A stretch of 64,000 nucleotides of DNA from Euglena gracilis (lineage: Eukaryota; Euglenida; Euglenophyceae; Euglenales), in the NCBI GenBank assembly GCA_039621445.1, contig CP154957.1, positions 33,621,979 through 33,685,978 on the forward strand. The letters run 5' to 3'. The notes beneath the pieces were generated by a model, which was not told the origin of the DNA, ran no database searches, and worked only from the letters and a program-made list of their open reading frames with translations. How positions within the stretch are numbered: the stretch's first letter is position 1; each line of letters begins with the position of its first letter. Made by a program: the position numbers and the translations under genes. Below are positions 1-12,700 of this stretch, in pieces.

Positions 1-153
1 AATTTTTGGGCCGATTTTGGGACCCCCCCAAAAATACAAAAACAAAACCCAACCTTGCAGAAGAATCCCACTCGTCAGAATGAATGCCATTCTTGAGTTT
101 GCTTCCCTCACTGAGTACAGGAGGGGTGGACATTTTTTGCATTGCTTGTGCAG

Positions 154-2084
154 CGCTGGTCGGAGTCCCCGTCTCTGCCCCCACTGAAGCCGCGGCATGC
201 GCGACGCAGAACGGCCACTGCCTGGAGGGCAGCGGGGACTGCTATGGACCCAACGGCACCGGTGTGTGCTCTGCCTGCAACCACACCCACTATGGCCAGT
301 ACTGTGACCGGGTGGTGCAGTGCGACCGGCGCCACGGCCTGTGTGATGCGCGGACCAGACACTCCCTTCATATGCTCACTTAGAAAATAGTTTACGTGTG
401 TTGTTTTTTTGTCAGAAAAACATTACACATTTTCACCTGATAAATCTGTGGTATCAAATTTTTACAAGTGACTTACAGGGGGGGATTTGGCTGCCGAATA
501 AAGTGGAATGGAAAAAATTGGCGGAACAAAATCTTGCCAGACACAGACATTTCCGTGCCGTTTTGGCCGAGACCGCCCAATTTTTCCACATCATTCCATA
601 CAAATTTTCGAATATTCCCGCTTTTTTCGACGGAGTTGATTCAAGAAACGTGCTCCGGCTTTTGATTGTCAGTTGCCTGTAATTTATTTTCTTCCTTTCA
701 GATCACAGGCAACGCTTTCTTGTTCATCACTTGTTGATAAGCTTCAGATTTGGGTTTGAATTGTGTGGTGAGGCTTTCAATGAGTGGTGACATATTATTT
801 TGCTTTTTTTTTGACGCAGTCTGCCAAATTTTTCCAAACATTCTTCACAAAATCCCTGCCAAATACTTCCGGACCTTTGGCCAAGACCACCAAAATTTCT
901 GTCCCCAATTTTTTTTGGCATCAATATCCCCCTGTGATGAGTTCCAGGAGTATTTTTCACCATAATCAGGCATGTGCGGCACAAATAGTCAGGTATCACA
1001 TGTTTTTCTTGAACTTCACAGTAGCTCATTCTACCAAGCGAACGTCTGGTGGGAACTTGCTCGGGGACCGCCGGCACCGGAGGCTGCACGCGGTGCAAGT
1101 CGGAGGTGTGGGGTGGGCAGTACTGCACTGAACGACTGCCGCACCCGCCCTACGCGGAGTGGATCCTGGCCATCTGTCTCTCCCTCTCACTGTTGACCTT
1201 CTGCGGGCCCCCGGTCCTCTACGCCCTCCACACAGGGTGTTGACCCTGGGTTGGATGGGCGGTGGGTAGAGGCACCGCTCCTCCCACACCCCACAATTGT
1301 TCTTGCACTCGCTGAAATCCCCCCACGCCTGTCCTCCCCCTTTGTTGCCGCAGGCTTGTCATCTGACACTTTTTTTTCCCCATGTTATCACAATAAAGGG
1401 TGGTGTGACTTTCCTGTGCCGCAATAGTTTGTTGATATTGACCATCTGTATGCGGGTGCCTTTCCTATTTTTCCTATTTCCTATCCTATTTTTGGATCTG
1501 TTCCCCCCTCCCCAATTAACCTTTGGTCGACTTTTTGGATTGTTTTCCCACAGGAGGAGCCCAAACGAGCTCCAAAAGAAGGCATTTTTTCTTCAAAATG
1601 AAAAAAAATTGGTCTCAAAAGTGTCAATATTCGCCCATGAAAATGGGCAAGGAATTCAAAATGTCAACCCTTGGGGGCATTTGCGCAGTGTTAGTGGGTG
1701 TCTGTTTTTTTGTTTCCCCCCTAAAAATACTGGGAGAAGCCATATTTTTTGGTTGGTTTTACCGCTTTAGATTATATATTTGAAATCAGCAGGGGGGGAT
1801 TAGGAGGGCATTTGTGTTCCTTACTCAAAGGCAGCTTCTTCATCAGCAAGACCTTGATGGAGACAGGACACCTCAGCCAGATGGGAGTCGCCCGGCCTCC
1901 CCTCCCCTGGGTTGGGGGTTGGGGGTCGTCCCTGCACCACCGGGAGACCCACCCACCGCGGCGTCGCCCGGTGGCGTACAGCAGCCTGCACTACTACAGC
2001 TCGGACGTCCTGGCGGGGGGCACCGCCCCCTTCGCCCGGGTGCAGCAGACCAACCCGGCCGTTCCCACGCGCCTCTACTTCTGA
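154..2084 (+). CDS. EGF-like single-pass membrane protein, 3' part of a split gene
   Basis: Proposed exons are about 154-349, 1025 (or 1039)-1236 and 1985-2084. The first two encode two cysteine-rich modules of the same pattern, with a paired VCSAC or GCTRC motif followed by GQYC, typical of EGF/laminin-EGF folds. Exon two continues into a hydrophobic segment (WILAICLSLSLLTFCGPPV), a likely membrane span. It ends in phase 2 at a GT donor. The last exon starts after an AG at 1983-1984 in the matching phase and gives a short tail ending TNPAVPTRLYF and a TGA. I infer an extracellular EGF region, one membrane span and a cytoplasmic tail of about 33 residues. The 5' end lies outside the window or was not found. 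The first donor is ambiguous: CGG|GT near 312 and CT|GT near 343 both give open joins. No specific orthologue is recognised. Confidence 0.5.
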
Positions 2085-3214
2085 CTCCCTCTGGCCGCCC
2101 CAACGGCTTTGCCACCGCATCCAAACGCCTTCGCCACCTTGACGATCCCAGCCCGCTTGTTGCTTGATGCCATGTGAGAGGGTTTCAGCCAAACTCCCCT
2201 GATCTGAATCACATTCTTCCAATAGTGGAGTGTTTTTTTTGACGTTGAGCTGAAAGTCATGCTGATGGGATGGGATGGAGCATACCATGGATGGAGCAAC
2301 CATGCCAACGGTCACTGATCACTGTGTGGCAGGGCAGAGGCGTAACTGTTCCCAGAATCCCACTTTTTCGCTGCTTTGTTCAAGGCGGTGTTTGCGGTGG
2401 GCAGTGATGATGACGACACTACAGTAACGTACCTGCCCAGCGTTCGATATGGAGGGCGTCCGGCCTTAGGGGGAAGGCAGTGTCCCAACCCGCCCCAACC
2501 CTCCTTGAAAGGGGGGGGGGGCTGGCTGGATAACCCAACCCCATTTGGCCTTGTGCCAAACCCTGTACCCGCCCCTGTCCAAGAGAATAGGAATATATAA
2601 ATAACCCCTTCGGAATGCCCTTCTTCAGGCAAGTGTTCAGTGGAAAGGGGTCAAGCAACAAGTCCCGAAAATGCGAAGCATGAAAGGACCTCTCCCCCCA
2701 TTTCTGTGCCACCTTCACACAGCCACCTCACTGTGCCGCTGCCATGGCTGCGGCTTTGGGGAGGACCCTGACCACTCCCGGGCTGGCACTTCTCTTGGAG
2801 AAACACTGATTGCAGGTGTTGGAAGACCTGTGCCAAACCTCCTCCTCCTGGCTCACCGAGAGTTAGTAACCCCCTGGCTTCATATTTGGACGGGATTTCA
2901 AGACCCTCAGGGGGGGGCCTTTATATTTGGGGGGGGCTTTATATTTGGGGAAAAATCAAACTTTTTGGGAGGCCTCTATGACCTTCGGCGGCTTTCAATT
3001 GTTGCCAAATACCAATTTTTATGCTAAATTTTCATTGCGTACTACCTATTTACCCAAAAATGTTCAATTATTGTCCAAAATGGTGCATTTCTGGCGAAAA
3101 AAAATGTTGTATCCACCCAGAAAATTTCAACTTTTTTTTGAATGGCACCATCGTCCGGCTCCACATCAGGGGGGGCTTTGTATTTGGGCGGCAAACCCAA
3201 ACCCCCTGGGGGGA

Positions 3215-5100
3215 CTTCATATTTGGGGGGGCTTTACATTTGGGGGGGCTTTATATTTGGGGGGTTTACCTGTGTGAAAGTGTGTGTGTAGGTGCGCGTG
3301 TGTGGGCTCATTCTCTCTCGCTCTGTGTGTCTGTGTGTGTGTGTGCGTGTGTGCGTGCGTGCGTGTGTGCGTGCGTGCGTGTGTTTGTGTGGGGTGGGCT
3401 GGGGTAGGCGAGTAGGTGTGTGTTTGTGCAATGCATGTGCAAGTGTGTGTACTAACCCCAAATATTGCTGGCCAGAATATGCCTTTTTAAAGTCCAGGTA
3501 CGCTGATAGCTGTCTGTTGCCTTTGGCGGCGGTATTTGGATGTTGGAAAACTTTTGCGCATCTAGTGGACTGCCGCCTAGCAGGTGTGGTCGGCGCCTTT
3601 TTTTTGGACTCGATGCTCCAGTAGAAGCGGCCCCCCGTTTCTACTGGGGGGTTCACCAAGTTGTTTGCAGTCGAGCAACTTGGCAGGGGGGAGGGGTGCA
3701 GAATACCTTTGGACCCCTCTCCATTGTGCCCAGGTTGTTAACAGCCCTTTAAAAGTTCAGCAATGATGAACTTTTGGGAGCTTTTTATGGCAGAAGTTGC
3801 AGACATGCGACCAGGGAATTTCTTAAGCGGGAGGGTACCCTGTCCCCCGGGGGGGGGTTCCAGCCAGCCAGCACCTCAAACCCAGCCAGCAGCCCAAATT
3901 CGGGCTGGAAGCCCCTCCCCCCCGGGGGGTCGAGTGAAATAAAGTCGGGTCCAGCCCGGCCGGAGGCCGGCAGCCCGGCCGGAGGCCGGGCCAGCCGGCC
4001 GCTGGCTGGCCAGCCAACTGGGCTTCCCAGCTCACCTATCCCTGCATTTTTCCCTCATCACAGCTTGCTCCATCACAGCCCCCAGTCTTGATCTAGCTAC
4101 ATCCATCAAAATGTTGAAAACGGCAAAAATGGTGTGGAATTTTTTGGTTTTCATCATTCTTCATATTTGGGGGGGCTTTACATTTGGGGGGGCTTTATAT
4201 TTGGGGGGTTTACCTGTGTGAAAGTGCGTGTGTAGGTGCGCGTGTGTGGGCTCATTCTCTCTCGCTCTGTGTGTGTGTGTGTGTGCGCGCGTGCGTGCGT
4301 GCGTGCGTGTGTGCGTGCGTGCGTGCGTGCGTGCGTGTGTTTGTGTGGGGTAGGCTGGGGTAGGCGAGTAGGTGTGTGTTTGTGCAATGCATGTGCAAGT
4401 GTGTGTACTAACCCCAAATATTGCTGGCCAGAATATGCCTTTTTAAAGTCCAGGTACGCTGATAGCTGTCTGTTGCCTTTGGCGGCGGTATTTGGATGTT
4501 GGAAAATTTTTGCGCATCTAGTGGACTGCCGCCTAGCAGGTGTGGTCGGCGCCTTTTTTTTTTTGGACTCGATGCTCCAGTAGAAGCGGCCCCCCGTTTC
4601 TACTGGGGGGTTCACCAAGTTGTTTGGAGTCGAGCAACTTGGCAGGGGGGAGGGGTGCAGAATACCTTTGGACCCCTCTCCATTGTGCCCAGGTTGTTAA
4701 CAGCCCTTTAAAAGTTCAGCAATGATGAACTTTTGGGAGCTTTTTATGGCAGAAGTTGCAGACATGCGACCAGGGAATTTCTTAAGCGGGAGGGTACCCT
4801 GTCCCCCGGGGGGGGTTCCAGCCAGCCAGCAGCTCAAACCCAGCCAGCAGCCCAAATTCGGGCTGGAAGCCCCTCCCCCCCCGGGGGGTCGAGTGAAATA
4901 AAGTCGCGTCCAGCCCGGCCGGAGGCCGGGCCAGCCGGCCGCTGGCTGGCCAGCCAACTGGGCTTCCCAGCTCACCTATCCCTGCATTTTTTCCCCTCAT
5001 CACAGCTTGCTCCATCACAGCCCCCCAGCCTTGATCTAGCTACATCCATCAAAATGTTGAAAACGGCAAAAATGGTGTGGAATTTTTTGGTTTTCATCGA
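3215..5100. repeat. 944-bp tandem duplication
   Basis: The segment from 3215 to 4158 is repeated directly at 4159 to about 5100. The copies agree through unique sequence (for example the stretch from 3440 to 3800 against 4384 to 4750) and differ mainly in length of GT/GC and C/G runs. Each copy contains a GT-rich microsatellite and a GGCCGG-rich inverted-repeat patch. Confidence 0.9.
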
Positions 5101-5410
5101 CCCAGCCCACAGCCCAGCCCCCTCCAGCCCCGGACCTCCCCCCCATCCCCCCCGGGGGGGGGGCCAGCCAGCAGCTCATTTCCAGCCAGCAGCCTTTTTG
5201 CCAGCCAGAGGCTGGACCCCCCCCCCCCCCCCCCGGGGTGCTTAAGAAATTCCCTGCATGCGACGTTTTACTAACTAACTTACAGACTGAACTAACTTAC
5301 AGACTGCGCTGACTGACTATCAGGCTGACTGACGGACGGGCTGACTGACGGACTTATTCACTTTTTTTGCTTTCTTGTTTAATTATTTAATGAATTATAC
5401 TGATTTAATT

Positions 5411-5519
<109 letters not shown>

Positions 5520-5927
5520 CTGGTGTCTAATGCAAGCCCCTCTTCATAGAAAAAACCACGGAGATGTTCAGACAGCCATTCACCAAGAATGCAGCAAGTT
5601 TCGGTTGTAATTTAGCCTCAAAGAAGCATACTTTCCCTGAAGCTCAGACAAGACAGCTTCACTTCAGAAACTTTTTGGGGCCTTTTCTTCAAAAGCGTCT
5701 AAATTCACAAAGAATGTTGGACTGCAATAAAGCAGGTTCCAGTGCAAGCGTCACAAGGGCACCCCTCTACAGCTTTGTGGTGGAGGCCCCCACTGCCGAG
5801 GGCATCACTGCTTGTGATGCATCCAACACACGGGTTCGTGCGTGCGTATGCACGTGGACATGTGTGCCGAGCAATTAGTGATGGTTGGGTGGACAGTGTG
5901 GAGGCATAGGGAACGTTGCCAGCCCAG

Positions 5928-6707
5928 GGATTGCAGCTGGTGGCACTTAACGCTGGCGGCACCCTGTACACGACGCTGAAGGAAACACTCCAAGCCGAGC
6001 CACGCTCCGTGTTGGCTCAGCTGGTGTCAGGGAAGGCACGCGACTGCCTGCTGGATCCGGAAGGACGCCTCTTCCTCGACGTGGATGGAGAGGTGTGATA
6101 GAAAATTGCAATGGCATCGCTTTTTGTGGAACCCCCTTTCCAGCAGCTGCATGGTGCAAGGGGCATTACCCTTCCTCCCCAAACAAGAAAGTGCTTCCAA
6201 AGTCGAAAGTTTAGAGTTTCCACCTGAAAGCAGTGCTGCTCTCCCTCCCGCTGAACACCCTGATCTCCCTCCCACCGGTCCCCACTTTTTTTTTGTACTT
6301 GCATGAGCACCTTTCAATTAAAGTTGTCCCATTGTCAGGGGACAGGTCAGAACAACGTCTCCAGGGTGCCTGGTGCAGGTTGCAGTTCAGTGGTGCATGT
6401 GATGCCCCCGACCCCAGCCAGAGGTAGCAAGTGCCCCATGGGGATCTGAGACTTTCTGCCTCTTTCGGCCCCTTGTTGCACAGCCACCCCCTCACCAGAG
6501 GGTTCACCCTACCCGCTCCGGCCGGGGGATGCAGGAGCCGATCGTCGGACAACGCCACCCCCCCCCCCCCCACCCCACAGGCGTTCAAGTACGTCCTGAT
6601 CTGGCTGCGGCACTTCCAGCTGGTGCCCCTGCCGGCGGAGATGGCGGCCCGCCTGCTGCTGGTGGCGCAGCAGCTGCAGCTGGACGTCCTCGCCCAGCAT
6701 GCATCGC
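5928..6707 (+). other. BTB/T1 (KCTD-type) domain, two exons
   Basis: The domain spans 5928-6092 and 6581 to about 6707. The order LNAGG, then a TTL motif, then LDPEGRLFLDVDGE, then YVLIWLR, then LP matches the T1 consensus of KCTD proteins (LNVGG, F.TT..TL, D..G.FFIDRDG, F..IL.YLR). The intron is phase 0, with GT at 6093 and a poly-C tract before AG at 6579-6580. Confidence 0.8.
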
Positions 6708-9700
6708 CCCCAGGGATTTGGTTTCCGAACCCGGGGGGGGGGGAGTGGTGACAGCCAGGGGGCCAAGGGGCGGGGCCGGGGTGGCTCGGAACGGGTTGGG
6801 CCTTTAGGCAAGGATTCCCCCCTGACAACCCAATCAAACCCTGTGACTTGGGTTGTGGGTGGGGGGACCAACACTTGTGGTCCAAGAAAAAAGCAAGCCC
6901 TGCTCGCACCGCACCTCGGCGCTGAGCCTCAGCCAGGAGGCGTTCCAGCGCCGCCACGCTTTCACTGCGGAGACTGGGGCCCCGCTGGTCCTTTTCGGGG
7001 CCGACTTGCAGAACCTCAGCCTGCGGGTGTGCCCGGCACGGGGCCCAAAGCTGTCTTCTTTCTCTTTCCATTTCCCTTGCTTCCAGTCTATTTCTATATT
7101 TTTTCCAGTAGGGGTTCCGTTTTGTCAAAGCTTTTTTTTTGCCTCCATTTGTCCCTCTTCTCCACCCACATCTTTTGACCCATGTTGCGTGTGCTAAAAT
7201 TGGCAATTTTTAGGACAATATGCCCATTGACAAAAATCCAGGTTTTTTGGACCCTCCCACAGGAATGCCTTTTTCAGCAAAAAAAGTTTTTCGCTCCCAA
7301 AATTTCACCCTTCAAACACAAGATCCCATGGGGATTTCCAGCAATGGACACAAGAAGAATACCCGGGGTCTTATTTTTTAAGTGTTTTTTTATGAGGGTA
7401 AAAACTGTGTGTGTGTGTGTGTTTGTTGCGGTTCGTGTGGTATACGAGGTGCATTGCCGTGCTGGGTGTGGTCTGACCTCTTCCTGATGGGCTCTTCTAT
7501 TTTGCTGTCACCGCAGGGGTACAATCTCAAGGGGGCCAGCCTGGTGTCCTGCAACTTGTCGCAATCCGTGCTGGCGGGGGCCAACCTGTCCAATGCGAAC
7601 CTCACCACGGCCAACCTGACGGATTGCATCCTGAGGTCTGGCCACCCCCAGTTCCACTTCTTGCCCTCCTTCCTTCAGATGGCCCATGGCACTGGACAGC
7701 AGAAAACTAATGCGGAAAACCTTTAGATAAGCACTGAGAAATATCCAATTGAGGAGTTGAAACTGACGAGAATTGATTGCTGAATCCCCAGGGCAAAATT
7801 TGAGGACGACGAGGCAGATGGCACCCCACTGCGATTCGTTCCACCTTTCGTCTGGCATGGTTGCATGGCTGAGGGGATTACATTCTTAAAGGATCCCGAA
7901 TGCTGTACTAATGAAAGTATGTTCCTGTAAGAATATTCTGCCAAATCCCATTCTGACACACCCATCTCATCCCCCCCCCCCCCCCGATAGTTGCCACCCC
8001 CCACCCAACTTGTCAGTGGGCCGAAAATGGCTTCTCAAGTGATTTTTTTTGGGAATGATGCCAAACCTTGTAAACCCCCCCCAAATGTAAAAACCCCCCG
8101 GTTTTATATTTGAGCGGAAATTTCAAGACCCCGAGGGGGGGGTTTATATTTGGGGGGGGTTTATATTCGGTTGGAGAATCAACTTCCCGGCGGGCTCCGG
8201 TGGTCACTTTTTTGGTCCAAAATCACAAATACGCCCACCCCAGGGGGTCCAAAAACTTCATTTTTCGGGCGAAGGAGCAATTTTGACATTTTTTTGGTAA
8301 AAATTGTTCCCAAATCTGCCAAAAAATCACAATTTCGGGAGAGAATTGTCGAAAAATTTTCCTTCCGGCGCTTCGCGCCGGAGGGAGGGGTTTATATTTG
8401 GGTGGGATTTCAAGGTCCTCAGGGGGGGGGTTATATTTGGGGGGGTTTGTATTTGGGGGGGTTTATATTTGGGGGGGGGTTATCTCCTCTGGCACGAAGC
8501 ACGAAGCGCTGGAGGAGAAGAATTGACCTGTTTGGGAGAAGGGATTGTTGTCAATCTCGGAACCAGGGGTTATTTTAGTCTTGGACCCCCTCCCCCGGGG
8601 GGAGGGGGGCAGGGTGGGGGTCCCTTGGACCCCCCTCCCCCCCGGGGGGGGGGTGGGGGTAGGGGCTGGTGGGTATATCTTTTTCGGCGCCAAAGGCGCC
8701 GAAATTTTTTGAAAAGGTGCCACTTTTAGCATTTTTGGCCATTTCTGGGCAAAAGTGGGTGGGTCCCCCGGGACCCCCCCCCCCTCCCCCGGGGGGGCCC
8801 ACCCCAGGGGGTGGGTGGGGGGGTGCCGACCCCCCCCCCCCCCGGTCTTAAAAAAACCCCTGCTCGGAACTGCCCCCCAGCAGTTGTCAACCTTGTGCTG
8901 CCCGCTTGTCATGCACACATCTCGACATCGTTCTGGCACTTGGATAACGTTTGCAATTCAGAGCAACAGCCAGGGCGCGAGAGCAAAAGTTGGCAGTGAC
9001 AGGATTACATCTTTGCGAAGGGCAGGAAACCATCAGGGGGGGGGGGGATGCGCTGCGCATTTTTCCGCATTTTTGCGCATTTTTTTTGCGCATTTTTGTC
9101 AATTTTTCAAAAATGCGCATTTTTGCGCATTTTTTGCACATTTTTTTGCACATCCCCCCCCATTTTTGCACATTTTCCATTTTTTTGCGCATTTTTTGCG
9201 CATTTTTGCCCAATTTTGCACATTTTCCATTTTTGCACATTTTTTTTGCGCATTTTTTGCCCAATTTTGCACATTTTGCCATTTTTGCACATTTTCCACA
9301 AAAATCACATGCTCACCGAATTTTGCCCACGTTCAACTGACCCATTTCTGTAACCAACGAACCCATTTTCGCACTTTTTTTTTTCCACCAAAGGGACCCG
9401 CCTCAAGAGAAAACCCTTGGGTGATGAGGTGTGGGTACTCATCCAATGACGATGAGGACACTGGGGGTTTCAGAGACCCCACATTGACACGTAACCAAGG
9501 CGGGAATCCCACTCCCCTGGTCACAAGTAAGGGGCACCATGGCTGACATTGTTGGTATGGTGAACGGAGAGTGACGCCTTGTTGATGCATTTTTTTGGCC
9601 AAAAATGCCTTCATTTCAGCTCTTTTTGGTGATTTTGGTATAATTTTGGGTTTATTGTTGGAAATTTTTCTCAGTCCTTTTTCCCTTAGGAATGTCACAA

Positions 9701-12700
9701 ACTCAGCGCATTTTTTGCGCATTTTTTTGCGCATTTTTGCGCATTTTTTCCGAGGGCCGTCCAGCGCATTCCCCCCCCCCCCCCTTGCCCATCCCCCCCC
9801 CTATCTTGTTCCATACCCCGGCTAACGTTAGCCCGGGTATGGGACAAGATCGGGGGGGGGGGACAAGATTGGGGGGAGGTCAACATATTTCCTTTGGCGG
9901 ACCCTGGCCGGACCCTTTGGCTGATATGGGACACGATCGGGGGGGGGGGATGGTATGCTCAGAGAACCCCCAGGTTACTTTCGATTTTGGGAAAAGGTCT
10001 CACGGACTTTTTGAACTGGGCTGTTTTTATTTGCACTTGATAAAATTGTTGGGGTCATTTTGATCGAACGATGGGGAGCATCCCCAGTGTGCCTCCCGGT
10101 TGCCCCTTCCAGGGACGCCAACCTCAGCGGGGCTCTCCTCCACCGGCTTCTCTTTAGCCCAAAAGATCCCCGGGGGTCCGAAGCAGCGGGTTTGTATATT
10201 TTTTTTTCGATTTTTGAATTAATATCAATGGTGGGGAAATGGTGGTTTTGAATGTTTTTTTTTTGAGGTACCCCCACAGTCCAGACAAAAATGGCGGGAA
10301 CAAAATGAACCACCCCCTTTTGTCATTATTTTTTCCCCCGTCATTTTCTCCCATACCCTTTCTATGTCCTTTGGGTGGGGGCACGTTCAGGGTTAGGCAA
10401 ATTCCGCACACAAAACAGTCGGAGATATGGCATATGGTCATTTTGGGGACTGTTTTGTTGTGAAGAATCACAAAAAGGGCAAGACTATTTTGACCACTAT
10501 TTTCCCCCGCAATTTTGAGCTGCCTTTTTTGCCGAAAAATTTCATCACAATGGGGAAAATTACTACCATTTTTCTGTGAAAGATCTTCATTTTTCCAAAA
10601 CCGAAGATTTTCCCCGCCATTTTTGTTTCCCATCATTTATGTTTATGATTTGAACCCCATATGCTGTATAAAAAGAAAACGTCAAGTAATGATGAAGAAT
10701 GGGGTTGGGCTTTTTCCGGATCAGGGTTCTCCTTAAAAGTCCACACCCCCATGGAGTGGGTGCTATGAGCAAACAGGGGGGTAGGGCACTTTCTGCCCCC
10801 GGGGTCCGGTTCTGGGATGGGTGGTGCTATAGCACACCCTCCGGTGCCGAAGGTGCCAGGGGCCCAAAAAGCATTTTCAAGAAGGGAAAATTGTCTTGGT
10901 CAGCAGGCACCAGGGTCTGAAAGTGACCCCCCCCGGGAGGGGTTGCCTCCTGTGGGCAGGCACCCCATGGCACAAGGCACCCCCCCCCCCCCGGTTGATG
11001 GAATAAAGCTCTTTTCAAATGTGTATTTTTTTGCTTTCGTCTAAAAAGAAGCCTGGGCCTGCAAGGAGCCACGCTGACTGGGGTGGACCTCCAGGGGCGG
11101 CAGTTCGCTTCCTATGACAGGGTTTGATGGAAACAAGCCACTCCATGATGACCCTTGGTGTTTGGGGGTGGCCTTCAAATCCTTTGTGGGTTTATTTTGC
11201 GTCTGGATGAGAAGCCATCAACTCAACTCAACCCCCCTGCAGTTTCTGGCATAGTGGCCACCGCATTGCTTGGACTTCGCAGAGCAGTGTGGGCAGAAGT
11301 GGTACGAAGGTTGTTAGCCATGCCAATATGAGGCCGGACGTCAGGGCAATGTCACACTCATACACGCAATACGCTTGTCGGGCCCAGCCTCCCCCCAACT
11401 CAACAACCCCGGCCCCCAACCTGTCCCGCTGCGACCTCCGCCGCGCCAACCTCATCGACGCCTGCCTGGGCCGCGCCAACCTGGCGGCTGCCGCCCTCGA
11501 TGGGGCGTTCCTGCTCCGCGCGGACCTCTCCGGGGCCGACCTGACCGACGCCTCCCTGGCGGAGGCCCAGCTGCAGGTGTGTCGAGGCCCGGCAACTGTG
11601 CTCCCGACGCTCAGGGCACACCTCCAAATCATTTTGTAAGCTTACGATCCAGCTTGGCACACAAGCGAAACAGCGGTGTCTGGCATACTTCAGATTCTCT
11701 GCGCCGTGATTGTTCACAGAATTGTTTGCGACCTGCATATGCTATATATACATATTTGCATAGAAATGGATATATGGATATATGGATATGGCATTTTATA
11801 TGTCGCTGTGGAATGGAGGCAGTGGGCTCCATGGCGTGCGCCGCAGGGTGCCAACCTGTCGGCCGTCACCCTCAAGGGGCGGGACTTCCGCGGCGCCGAC
11901 CTCTCCCTCTGCAACTTCAGCGGGGCCGACCTCTCCCACGCCGACCTCAGCGGCGCCAACCTGCAGCGGGCGGACTTCACGGGCGCCAACCTCTGCCACG
12001 CGAACCTGAGCAACGCCAAGCTGAGCGGGGCCATTCTGACCAACGCGACCTGGGCTGGCGCACTGCTGCAGGTGCCGCCCGCCGTGTGGATGGGGACACG
12101 GGAAGCTGCTGCACAGTTGCCCGCAAACCTTGGTCAGTCTGCTTTGACCTCCCCCCATCACAGAAGCTGGTCGTTGGGTGGAGTGTTTTTTTTTTGACTG
12201 GTCGATGGGACAGGGAGGCCATGGCTGTGGCGCCGCTGTTGCAATTCCGACGCCGTCGGCCTGAGGCAGGGGAAGGTGGTCCAGGCCGGCCCCTTCTCTC
12301 GATGCCTCCCTGCAGGGGGCAGACCTGCACCTGGTGGACCTCTGCTGCAAGGACCTCCGCGGCTTCAACCTCCGTGCCAAGGAACCCCTCGGTAGGAGGC
12401 GCCACGCACCGGTGGGGGGCCGGGGGTGGCATCGGTCGACCGCAGACGATGGTGGCTCGTGATGGACGCGGCACCGTATGCCTTGCCGACCCCTTCCCAT
12501 TGCCAGAAGGGTCCCTGAGGGGGCTGCGTCGCTGCAGGGCGCGAATCTCAGCCGGGCCGACCTCAGTGGCGCCAACCTCGCCGACGCCATCCTCACCAAC
12601 GCCTGCCTGGCAAATGCGGTCCTGAAGGACACCAACTTAACGGGGTGTGCCTGGGCTTTGTTTTAAACGAAGGGTGGCGGTTTGGGTTAGAGTTTTTACT

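Noticed and set aside
3234-3659. His/Thr-rich minus-strand frames (also 4178-4618)
   Set aside because: They are read from GT/GC microsatellites inside the tandem duplication.
8887-9353. Lys/Cys-rich minus-strand open frames and Phe/His/Ala-rich plus-strand frames
   Set aside because: They are translations of the TTTTTGCGCA repeat in several frames at once, with no splice or start context.
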